Shown: positions 15,898 through 22,910 of the stretch, one piece after another
How the letters are laid out: each line of letters begins with the position of its first letter
Numbering within the stretch: the first letter of the stretch is position 1
Assembly (NCBI GenBank): GCA_023229065.1
Contig: JALNZZ010000002.1
Location: 1 to 50,437 of the forward strand
Direction: 5' to 3'
DNA: 50,437 nucleotides
Source of the DNA: Porticoccaceae bacterium
GTDB taxonomy: Bacteria > Pseudomonadota > Gammaproteobacteria > Pseudomonadales > Porticoccaceae
Notes under the pieces: model-generated
Databases searched by the model: none
What the model was told of the DNA's origin: nothing
Seen by the model: the letters and a program-made list of their open reading frames with translations, nothing else
Made by a program: the position numbers and the translations under genes

Positions 15898-16770
15898 CTA
15901 CTTTCCCTTCACCAAGGTACTGACCCGCTCATCATTGCGGATAGACTCCGGCAAACCCGATGGGTCAAGCAGACCGCCAAACATCTGCCGGTTCTGGGCA
16001 TGACAAAGCTGATGCAGGGCAAAGGCTTGATCCATGGCCTGGCGCTGCCCCTGGGCATCCACCGCCGCATTTACAGATTCTTTAGCCATCTTGATGGCAA
16101 AGCGCGGCTTGGACGCAATCTGTTCCGCCAAGGCCAGTGTCGCAGCATCGATTTGGTCCCTGCTAACCACCCGGTTGACCATGCCCCAATCCTTGGCGTC
16201 TTCTGCACTCCAGGAGTCCGTGGTAAATAGCATTTCCTTGGCACGGCGCGGACCAATCTCCCAGGCATGGGCAAAAAATTCTACGGCATTTGCGCCGATA
16301 TTGACCACCGGATCCTGAAAAATAGCGTCGTCTGAGGCAACGATCAAATCACACACCCAGGCCAGCATCAGCCCACCGCCTATACAGGCACCGCTGACCT
16401 GAGCAATGGTGGGCTTGGGAATGTCGCGCCAGCGCCGGCACATATCCAGGTAGGTTTCCCGCTCCCAGCCATACCAGCCAGCAACACTTTCTGTTTCAAT
16501 ATCGCCCCATGTGGAGGTAATGGGAAAGTCACGCCCAACCTTGTCGTGGGTAGTATCCTTGAGGTCGTGCCCGGCCGAAAAATGTTTGCCGTTGCCACGC
16601 AGAATAATAACCGCGATGTTGCGGTCATGAGCCGCCCGCATAAACGCATCGTTAAGCTCATAGGTAAGCTGTACGTCCTGGGCATTTCCCCGATGAGGAC
16701 GATTCAACGTGATGCGGGCAATACCTGACGCAGGCTCATCATAGAGCACGGTGGCTTGCTGTTCAGTCAT
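15898..16770 (-). CDS. Crotonase (enoyl-CoA hydratase/isomerase family), noncanonical active site
   Basis: 290 residues. The oxyanion-hole segments are intact: GKHFSAGHDL (61-70) and SGACIGGGLM (126-135). The two catalytic glutamates of hydratase are not: Met135 aligns with Glu144 and Val155 with Glu164 of rat mitochondrial enoyl-CoA hydratase, in the context FQDPVVNIGANAVEFF. Asp153 and Glu164 nearby might serve instead. So this is a crotonase, but simple enoyl-CoA hydration is doubtful; isomerase, hydrolase or C-C bond cleavage are alternatives. Last gene of the minus-strand Rieske/2-oxoacid dehydrogenase operon, 33 bp behind E2. Confidence 0.88.
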   Translation of the reverse strand: MTEQQATVLYDEPASGIARITLNRPHRGNAQDVQLTYELNDAFMRAAHDRNIAVIILRGNGKHFSAGHDLKDTTHDKVGRDFPITSTWGDIETESVAGWYGWERETYLDMCRRWRDIPKPTIAQVSGACIGGGLMLAWVCDLIVASDDAIFQDPVVNIGANAVEFFAHAWEIGPRRAKEMLFTTDSWSAEDAKDWGMVNRVVSRDQIDAATLALAEQIASKPRFAIKMAKESVNAAVDAQGQRQAMDQAFALHQLCHAQNRQMFGGLLDPSGLPESIRNDERVSTLVKGK

Positions 16771-16803
16771 AGATACTTTTCCGTAGTAAGTCGAAGATCC
16801 GAG

Positions 16804-18318
16804 TTAACCCAGCATCGTCGCGGGCTGCTCGATATAGCCTTTCAAGGCAGCCATAAAGCGGGCCGCAACAGCACCATCGATAACACGGTGATCGCTGGAC
16901 AGAGAGAGGCTAACCACTGTTGCCGACACAACTTCACCGTTGCGAACGACCGCTCTCTGCTCACCGGCCCCAACAGCCAGGATCGCTGCCTGAGGCGGGT
17001 TGATAATAGCGTCGAACTGCTTGATGCCATACATTCCGAGGTTGGAGAGGCTGAAGGTGCCACCCTGAAACTCTTCAGGCTTGAGCTTACCCAGCTTGGC
17101 GCGGGTAACCAGATCACGCAACTCGTTAGAAATCGTCACCAGCCCCTTGCTGTTAGCAGCGCGAACAATAGGAGTGATCAAGCCGTCATCCAAGGCCACC
17201 GCGATAGCGATATCCGCATCCCTGAACTGGCGCAACGAATGACCGTCGAACTGCACATTGACTGCCGGAACCTGCATCAGGGCGCAGGCACACGCCTTGA
17301 CCAAAAAATCGTTCACTGAAACATTGGCTTGCGAGGTGGTGTCGTTAATCTGGCGACGCACCGCCAACAGATTATCCAGCTCAGCGTCGATCTGCACCCG
17401 GTAGTGGGGGGCTTCCTGCTTGGACTGCTGCAGACGTCCAGCAATTGTTTTGCGCATCCCGCTCAGAGAAAGCTCTTCATAGGCAGGTACCGCTGCAGCT
17501 GCGGCCAACTCCACTGTTGTTGCCCCGCCTTTACCTTGCAGGGCAACAGCTGCTTCTACATCGGCCTTGGACACCCGGCCACGCTGACCGCTAACCCGGC
17601 ATTCTGCCAGAGACACGCCCAACTCCTTCGCCAAACGGCGCGCCACTGGAGTGGCCCGTACCGCGCTGTCATCTTGCGGTGTAGCAACGGCTTTGCGAGC
17701 CAGCCTCGCTGCGGGAGGCGCAATCAGTTCGCCACCACCAGCGACCACCGCCTGCTCCAGATCGCGCTTGGTAACCCGAGCGTGACGACCCGAGGCAACC
17801 ACGTTGTGAAGGTTTACCCCGTACTCTTTCGCCAGGCGACGGGCTACAGGTGTGGCGGGCACAAAGTGATCATCGCCACCACCAGCAAGCTCACTGAGCC
17901 CGATTGTAACAGGGGCCGGGGCCTGCGCAGGCACTGGAGCCGGACTGGCTTGAACCTTTGGCATAGAGGACTCGGCTTCAGCATGTGCAGTGGACTGACT
18001 GCTATCTGCCCCCTCTTGCACACTACCCGTCTGGCGGGCAATAAAAGCGTCAATCTCAGCGTCCGCTATATCGGCACTTGCCAACACTCCCAGCAAGGCG
18101 CCGACGGGTAGAATCTCACCGGGCTTGGCTACCTGCCGCCGTAGAGTACCGCTAGTATGGGCGGCAACAGTGTTGACGATCTTGCTGGTTTCAATATCCA
18201 CCACCTCGTCACCGGCAGCAACTGTCTCACCTTCTGTGATGTGCCATTCGCCCACAACGCCCTCGGACATTTCCATTCCCCATTTGGGCATGGCAATCGC
18301 CTGGATATCAGCCCCCAT
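16804..18318 (-). CDS. 2-oxoacid dehydrogenase E2 (dihydrolipoamide acyltransferase) with two binding domains
   Basis: 504 residues. Order: lipoyl domain (1-80, lipoyl Lys46 in ETSKIVNTV), Ala/Pro linker, a first peripheral-subunit-binding domain (about 154-190, from ATPVARRLAKEYGV), a second one (about 222-258, from ATPVARRLAKELGV), a further linker, and the acyltransferase domain (about 280-504) with His477 and Asp481 in DHRVIDG. Two PSBDs in tandem are uncommon. The ATG follows GGAGG that overlaps the end of E1beta (2-bp gap). With E1alpha/E1beta it forms an acetoin- or branched-chain-type complex in the cytoplasm; no E3 gene is in the window, so a housekeeping lipoamide dehydrogenase would be needed. 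Confidence 0.92.
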   Translation of the reverse strand: MGADIQAIAMPKWGMEMSEGVVGEWHITEGETVAAGDEVVDIETSKIVNTVAAHTSGTLRRQVAKPGEILPVGALLGVLASADIADAEIDAFIARQTGSVQEGADSSQSTAHAEAESSMPKVQASPAPVPAQAPAPVTIGLSELAGGGDDHFVPATPVARRLAKEYGVNLHNVVASGRHARVTKRDLEQAVVAGGGELIAPPAARLARKAVATPQDDSAVRATPVARRLAKELGVSLAECRVSGQRGRVSKADVEAAVALQGKGGATTVELAAAAAVPAYEELSLSGMRKTIAGRLQQSKQEAPHYRVQIDAELDNLLAVRRQINDTTSQANVSVNDFLVKACACALMQVPAVNVQFDGHSLRQFRDADIAIAVALDDGLITPIVRAANSKGLVTISNELRDLVTRAKLGKLKPEEFQGGTFSLSNLGMYGIKQFDAIINPPQAAILAVGAGEQRAVVRNGEVVSATVVSLSLSSDHRVIDGAVAARFMAALKGYIEQPATMLG

Positions 18319-18320
18319 GG

Positions 18321-19373
18321 TTAAACCTCCAACAATTCGCGCACGGCCCGCTCAATGCGTTCCTCGCTAGGCATATACAGCTGCTCCAGTACAGGGGCAA
18401 AAGGCACTGGCGAGTGAGGAGCAGTCACGGTGCGCACTGGCGCGCGGAGCGAATCAAAGCCACGTTCCGCTGCCAGCAAAGCGATGTCAGCCCCCATACC
18501 ACAGCGCGGGTTGGCTTCGTCTACAACAACCAGTCGGCCCGTAACTTCAATACTTTCCAGAATGGCTTCATCGTCGAGTGGAGACAGACTGCGCGGGTCA
18601 ATCACATCAATGAAAATACCTTCTTTGGCCAATTTGTCAGCCACCGCATTGGCGCGCGGCACCATGGCAGAAATAGCGACAATAGTGAGATCAGACCCTT
18701 CACGGGTAAAGGCTGCTTCACCGAGTGGAATAGTGTAACTCTCGTCGGGAACTTCACATTTGGTGTCGTACAACGTCTTGTGTTCCAGAAAAATTACTGG
18801 ATCGTTGTCGCGAATAGAACTGATCAGCAGGCCTTTGGCATCGTAGGCATTGCTCGGCATGACCACCTTTAGACCCGGAATATGCACTACCAGCGGGTGC
18901 AACATATTGGAATGCTGACCACCAGCACTTAAACCTGCCCCGACGGTGGCGCGAATCACCATGGGCGTGCGTGCCTTGCCACCGAACATATAACGAAACT
19001 TGGCAGCCTGGTTAAAGATCTGGTCGAAACAGACACCAATAAAATCAAAAAACATTAATTCGGCAACGGGACGCAGCCCGGTGTTTGCAGCACCCGCTGC
19101 AGCACCAATAATGGCGGACTCAGAGATGGGGGTATCGATCACTCGCTCCCTTCCGAACTCCGACACCAAGCCCTTGGTCACTCCGAACACCCCACCATAG
19201 GCATCATCAATACCACCTCCACCTGCGCCCCCCGCCAGGTCCTCACCGATGAGCACTACTGTAGGGTCGCGACGCATTTCACTGCGCAAGGCATCATTCA
19301 GTGCTTCACGATACGTTTTTATAGAGGTTTTGCCACCGGTCTTATTTTTCTCTGTCACAGCTTGGATATTCAT
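18321..19373 (-). CDS. 2-oxoacid dehydrogenase E1 beta subunit (AcoB-like)
   Basis: 350 residues. Beta subunit of a heterotetrameric thiamine-diphosphate E1. Recognisable parts: IGEDLAGGAG...GVFGVTKGL, the DTPISESAIIGAAAGAA motif, GAGLSAGGQHSN, and the C-terminal transketolase domain from about 215 (DLTIVAISAM). The DTPISE and SAGGQHSN segments favour the AcoB/PdhB group over BkdB-type enzymes, but substrate (acetoin, pyruvate or a branched 2-oxoacid) cannot be fixed. The first 18 residues are a polar extension before the domain. Lies 45 bp downstream of E1alpha and 2 bp ahead of E2. Confidence 0.92.
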   Translation of the reverse strand: MNIQAVTEKNKTGGKTSIKTYREALNDALRSEMRRDPTVVLIGEDLAGGAGGGGIDDAYGGVFGVTKGLVSEFGRERVIDTPISESAIIGAAAGAANTGLRPVAELMFFDFIGVCFDQIFNQAAKFRYMFGGKARTPMVIRATVGAGLSAGGQHSNMLHPLVVHIPGLKVVMPSNAYDAKGLLISSIRDNDPVIFLEHKTLYDTKCEVPDESYTIPLGEAAFTREGSDLTIVAISAMVPRANAVADKLAKEGIFIDVIDPRSLSPLDDEAILESIEVTGRLVVVDEANPRCGMGADIALLAAERGFDSLRAPVRTVTAPHSPVPFAPVLEQLYMPSEERIERAVRELLEV

Positions 19374-19418
19374 GGTTTAGTCTCTGAAAAAATGGATTCG
19401 ATAAAGTCGCGTCACTTA

Positions 19419-20387
19419 TCAGTAGGAGCAATAGACATCAGTGGTCAGCTCTATAGCATCGGGGAAGGGAGCTGCCAGAGCCTCTTCCACCGCCTGCTCG
19501 ATCTGGGCTTCAACCTCTTTATCGATAGCATTGAGATCTTTGGCCTTGAGCCACCCCTCGTCGATGACGCGCTTGCGGAACAGCTTCAGGCAGTCGTGAG
19601 TTTCACGCAGTCGCTTGACTTCATCCTTGGCACGGTAGAGCTGTGGATCACCGACAAAGTGGCCGTCAAAGCGCACGGTATCCGCTTCAATGGCAGTAGG
19701 GCCCCCGCCATTGCGCGCGCGCTCCACCGCCTCTTTCACTGTTTCATAGACAGCAAAAAAGTCGATGCCATCCACCTTGACCGCAGGCATGCCAAAAGCA
19801 CCTGAACGGCTGGCAATATCCTCGGAACCGAGAGCATAATCGACCCCCGTGCCTTCACCGTAACCGTTGTTTTCGAACATAAAAATATGCGGCAGCTTGA
19901 GCACCACAGCGAGGTTGAGCGCTTCGAGAACCGTACCCTGGTTGGCACCGCCGTCACCGGTAAAAGACACCGCAATATCTTTTGTCTTGAGGGTCTTGGC
20001 GCTAAGAGCAGCACCATTGCACAGGGGTGGCGCCCCACCAACAATAGCGTTTGCACCCAGCATGCCCTTATCAAAATCAGCGATATGCATAGAGCCGCCC
20101 TTACCTTTACACAGGCCGCCTGCTCTGGCCATGATCTCTTTCATCATACCCACAACATCGCAACCTTTGGCGAGGCAGTGACCGTGCCCCCGGTGAGTAC
20201 TGCCGATTACATCCTTGTCAGTAAGGTGCATGCAGGTACCAACAGCAACAGCTTCCTGGCCATTGGAGGTGTGTACAAAGCCGGGGATATTGCCGCGCTC
20301 GAACTCAACAATGCACCGTTCCTCAAACTGACGGATAGTTTTCATGGTGCGATAAGCTTGCAGAAGAAAGTCGGGCTGGTAAGACAT
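19419..20387 (-). CDS. 2-oxoacid dehydrogenase E1 alpha subunit (AcoA-like)
   Basis: 322 residues. The thiamine-diphosphate/Mg motif runs from GDGGANQG (144-151) to ENN (172-174). Residues 62-70 (GSTHRGHGH) and 95-103 (GKGGSMHIA) are the conserved E1alpha loops. Size and motifs fit AcoA/PdhA of the heterotetrameric class. Together with the beta and E2 genes it would decarboxylate a 2-oxoacid or cleave acetoin to give an acyl-CoA. Second gene of the operon headed by the Rieske oxygenase, 59 bp downstream. Confidence 0.92.
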   Translation of the reverse strand: MSYQPDFLLQAYRTMKTIRQFEERCIVEFERGNIPGFVHTSNGQEAVAVGTCMHLTDKDVIGSTHRGHGHCLAKGCDVVGMMKEIMARAGGLCKGKGGSMHIADFDKGMLGANAIVGGAPPLCNGAALSAKTLKTKDIAVSFTGDGGANQGTVLEALNLAVVLKLPHIFMFENNGYGEGTGVDYALGSEDIASRSGAFGMPAVKVDGIDFFAVYETVKEAVERARNGGGPTAIEADTVRFDGHFVGDPQLYRAKDEVKRLRETHDCLKLFRKRVIDEGWLKAKDLNAIDKEVEAQIEQAVEEALAAPFPDAIELTTDVYCSY

Positions 20388-20446
20388 AGTTTTTTATCTC
20401 TTCATTGTCTGCTGAATAAGGTTACCGAAGTAACGGGCCATAGATT

Positions 20447-21868
20447 TCAGGATCTGGGGTTGGGACCGCCCAGATTGAGTGGTTCATTGTTAATGTATTT
20501 GTCCAGGGTGTGGTGAAAGTGACGGATGCGTGCCTCCTGGTAGTTGCCCAGGGAAACAGCTCGTTTGCCACTGGCCATGACGCCAGCCTGCACCAGTGGT
20601 GCATTGCTGGTGTCCTGATCAAAAACCCATCCCATACGGCCCAGGGACTTAGCCTCAGTCCAGCTGGACTCAGCGCTGAGATAATCAATTTCGGCACTGG
20701 GAGGGCGAGGTTTACTGGTATCAAAAGGCGTCATGAACATGACGTCCATAACACTGCGCCGCGGATCGTCCATGTGGGGACGGAAGCGATAGATAATCGG
20801 TGATCCGTAAGCTGTCCAGACGACAATATTGGGGAAAATAAAGTAGTGAATAGTATCGAGCATCTCGGCATCGGTCAGCTCACTGCAATCCAACCCATAC
20901 TCCTCTTTGAGCAAACGGCGGCGCTCTTCCGCCAGAAACTCTCGGGTAGACATTCCCTCAGGAAGCACAATCCGCCTTTTTTGGGTGCCGGCTTTATCGG
21001 AAATATCAGTGATGATATCGAGCTTTTCCTGTTCGCTGTAACGGTCGCCCACATGGGGGCTGGCCACACTATGAAGTGTGTGCATGCGACTGACATGGTC
21101 GTTGTCAGGCCAAATGTTGTACTGGGCGTTCGCATCTCCGATATAAGGCAAGCCTTCGGGATGCGTCGCAATAACATGGTAGGCTTCGATAAATTGTTCG
21201 AGGGCTATTTTCCAGTTACAAGGCAACGGCTTTTGGACATGGGCTGATTTGCGCTTGCTGGTCAACGGGTAACGTGCAAAAGCGTCGTCCAGATTGCCAA
21301 TATACTCCCTCAGGGAAGGAGCAGCTGGATCCATGTTGATAAAAACCAGTCCCTGCCACGTATCTACCTGTGCCCGAGGCATTTGTCTCGCCTGCTCGTC
21401 CAGGTGATCAAAATCCCACTCACAGGTAATCTCTGAAACATAGCCGTCGATGCTGTGAACCCACCCGTGGAAGGGACAGCGAAACTCCGTGGCGTGGCCT
21501 GCCGCTGCATCACAGAGTCTGGTGGCCCGATGCATACAGGAGTTGTAATAGGCACCTAGCGTACCATCGCTGCGACGTACAACAATGAAGGACCAATGCA
21601 CAATGTCGTAGACCACATAGTCGCCAGGTTGGGCAAGCTCTTCTTCCACACAGACCAGCTGCCAGGTTCGCGGCCAGACATGCTTTATTTCGCTGTCATA
21701 AAATTCCCGGCTGTACCAGCGTTCTGCCGGCAGATCTTCAGACCCCTGATAGGTATAAGCATTGTCGCGCAAATAAGTGGGAACCTGGCGCTTTTCCCGG
21801 TCCAGATAATCCTGTACCGAGGGAGCTTCTGAGCGGCGTTGACCGAGGTCTTTTCTTTGAATATTCAC
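20447..21868 (-). CDS. Rieske non-haem iron oxygenase, alpha subunit
   Basis: 473 residues. N-terminal Rieske [2Fe-2S] ligands Cys111, His113, Cys131, His134 (CMH...CPFH). Mononuclear iron site His231 and His236 in EAYHVIATH, with the bridging acid as Glu228. Such oxygenases hydroxylate or O/N-demethylate using electrons from a separate reductase. No beta subunit, ferredoxin or reductase gene is nearby, so a homo-oligomeric alpha-only enzyme with an unlinked reductase is inferred. The start codon is GTG at 21868 with GGGAGG upstream. First gene of a five-gene operon; operator site 3 overlaps its -35. Confidence 0.92.
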   Translation of the reverse strand: MNIQRKDLGQRRSEAPSVQDYLDREKRQVPTYLRDNAYTYQGSEDLPAERWYSREFYDSEIKHVWPRTWQLVCVEEELAQPGDYVVYDIVHWSFIVVRRSDGTLGAYYNSCMHRATRLCDAAAGHATEFRCPFHGWVHSIDGYVSEITCEWDFDHLDEQARQMPRAQVDTWQGLVFINMDPAAPSLREYIGNLDDAFARYPLTSKRKSAHVQKPLPCNWKIALEQFIEAYHVIATHPEGLPYIGDANAQYNIWPDNDHVSRMHTLHSVASPHVGDRYSEQEKLDIITDISDKAGTQKRRIVLPEGMSTREFLAEERRRLLKEEYGLDCSELTDAEMLDTIHYFIFPNIVVWTAYGSPIIYRFRPHMDDPRRSVMDVMFMTPFDTSKPRPPSAEIDYLSAESSWTEAKSLGRMGWVFDQDTSNAPLVQAGVMASGKRAVSLGNYQEARIRHFHHTLDKYINNEPLNLGGPNPRS

Positions 21869-21903
21869 GGAGCCTCCCGGTATTACTGACCATGATGCAG
21901 AGC

Positions 21904-21933
21904 AGTATGCATCAAAAATGACTAATCAGTCAA
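21904..21933 (-). promoter_or_regulatory. Candidate promoter of the Rieske oxygenase operon
   Basis: On the minus strand TTGACT (21928-21933) and CATACT (21904-21909) are 18 bp apart. The predicted start near 21897 leaves a leader of about 29 nt before the GTG at 21868. The -35 lies inside operator site 3. Confidence 0.5.
21919..21932. promoter_or_regulatory. Predicted TetR operator, site 3
   Basis: TGACTAATCAGTCA, perfect TGACT/AGTCA arms around AATC, 51 bp upstream of the Rieske gene start and overlapping its -35 box. Confidence 0.7.
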
Positions 21934-22037
21934 TATTGTTTTAGAGCAAAGCCAAGCCACCCCCGGATCACACCGGGAGCGGTTGCAGAGCACTTGTATT
22001 TATTGCCGGAATGGAGAAAGCAGCGTTGCCGAACCGG

Positions 22038-22709
22038 TCAGGTTCTGGGGCTGATCCCTTTGGAGATAAACTGGAGATACGTTTCGAGCTTGTCCTTGGA
22101 AACACCCTTGATGGTGTAATTATCCACGCCATAACGCATCAGCAAATATGTGCGAGCGCCAATCAGCATAGTGGCCAGGGTTTCCAGTTCACTTTCCTTG
22201 TAATCGGCCATATGAGCTTCGCTCATGCTGCGCCGGAGCGAGCGCGTATAACTTTGCGCCATGGCGTCAAGATGCTGCTTGAAGGCTTTGGGGGCAAACA
22301 GCTCAGCTTCGCTTAGCACCCGATACATGTAGGGATGCTGAACCAGATAGTCCAGGTTGGCCTTGAAGCCCTTGCGCTCCAGGTCTACCTCGTCCTTGCT
22401 GGAGCGAATCGCCCGGCCGATGTGCTCCAGCATTTGAGCACCAAGAACCGGAAGGAGCTCATCAAACATCGCCTGCTGCGACGCAAAGTGTAAATAAAAC
22501 GTACCGTGGGCAACGCCAGCCCGCTCTGTTACACGTGCAATAGTACAGCCAGCATAACCATGCTCCCCGACGATATGTGCAGCCGATTCCAGAAGACACA
22601 GGCGAGTTGCCTCATTCTTGCGCTCCTGGCGCGGCGAGCGGCGCCGGGTTGTCTTTGCCACCACGGCTTTTTGCTTTTCCTGAGTTCGCGCAGTCAAACC
22701 TTGCCTCAT
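22038..22709 (-). CDS. TetR/AcrR-family transcriptional regulator
   Basis: Up to 223 residues. The N-terminal HTH domain is typical: ATRLCLLESAAHIVGEHGY, then TIARVTERAGVAHGTFYLHF (recognition helix) and FDELL. The C-terminal ligand/dimer domain is not recognisable by substrate. A basic extension (TTRRRSPRQERKNEA) precedes the HTH. An alternative GTG start at 22664 has AGGAAAAG 9 nt upstream and is at least as likely as the ATG at 22709. It is divergent from the aldehyde dehydrogenase at 22911, and two palindromes lie between them. These palindromes recur in front of three other units of the cluster, so I infer it is an autoregulated repressor of the whole catabolic cluster, released by a pathway intermediate, perhaps an acyl-CoA. 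Confidence 0.92.
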   Translation of the reverse strand: MRQGLTARTQEKQKAVVAKTTRRRSPRQERKNEATRLCLLESAAHIVGEHGYAGCTIARVTERAGVAHGTFYLHFASQQAMFDELLPVLGAQMLEHIGRAIRSSKDEVDLERKGFKANLDYLVQHPYMYRVLSEAELFAPKAFKQHLDAMAQSYTRSLRRSMSEAHMADYKESELETLATMLIGARTYLLMRYGVDNYTIKGVSKDKLETYLQFISKGISPRT

Positions 22710-22784
22710 TTCTCTGGTGGGCCCGTTACACTGCCCAGTTGAAAGGTGCGGGAATTATATTACGAAATATCACCACAACTAAAC

Positions 22785-22798
22785 TGACTATTCATTCA
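22785..22798. promoter_or_regulatory. Predicted TetR operator, site 4 (degenerate)
   Basis: TGACTATTCATTCA keeps the left arm but has one mismatch in the right arm. It lies 76 bp upstream of the TetR ATG, where it could serve autoregulation. Confidence 0.4.
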
Positions 22799-22825
22799 TC
22801 TTTTCCACCCCGAGCGCAAACTGTA

Positions 22826-22869
22826 TTGACACTGGGACTCCACAGCAACAAGATATGACCAATCAGTCA
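22826..22869 (+). promoter_or_regulatory. Candidate promoter and TetR operator, site 5
   Basis: A perfect TTGACA (22826-22831) is followed by no strong -10 at 17 bp; TATAAA at 22870-22875 is an alternative -10 for a different start. The operator core TGACCAATCAGTCA (22856-22869), extended by TA/TA to an 18-bp imperfect palindrome, lies where RNA polymerase would bind, 41 bp upstream of the aldehyde dehydrogenase ATG. Confidence 0.55.
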
Positions 22870-22910
22870 TATAAACAAGCCGGCAGCATCTCTCTACGAG
22901 GACATTTCAC

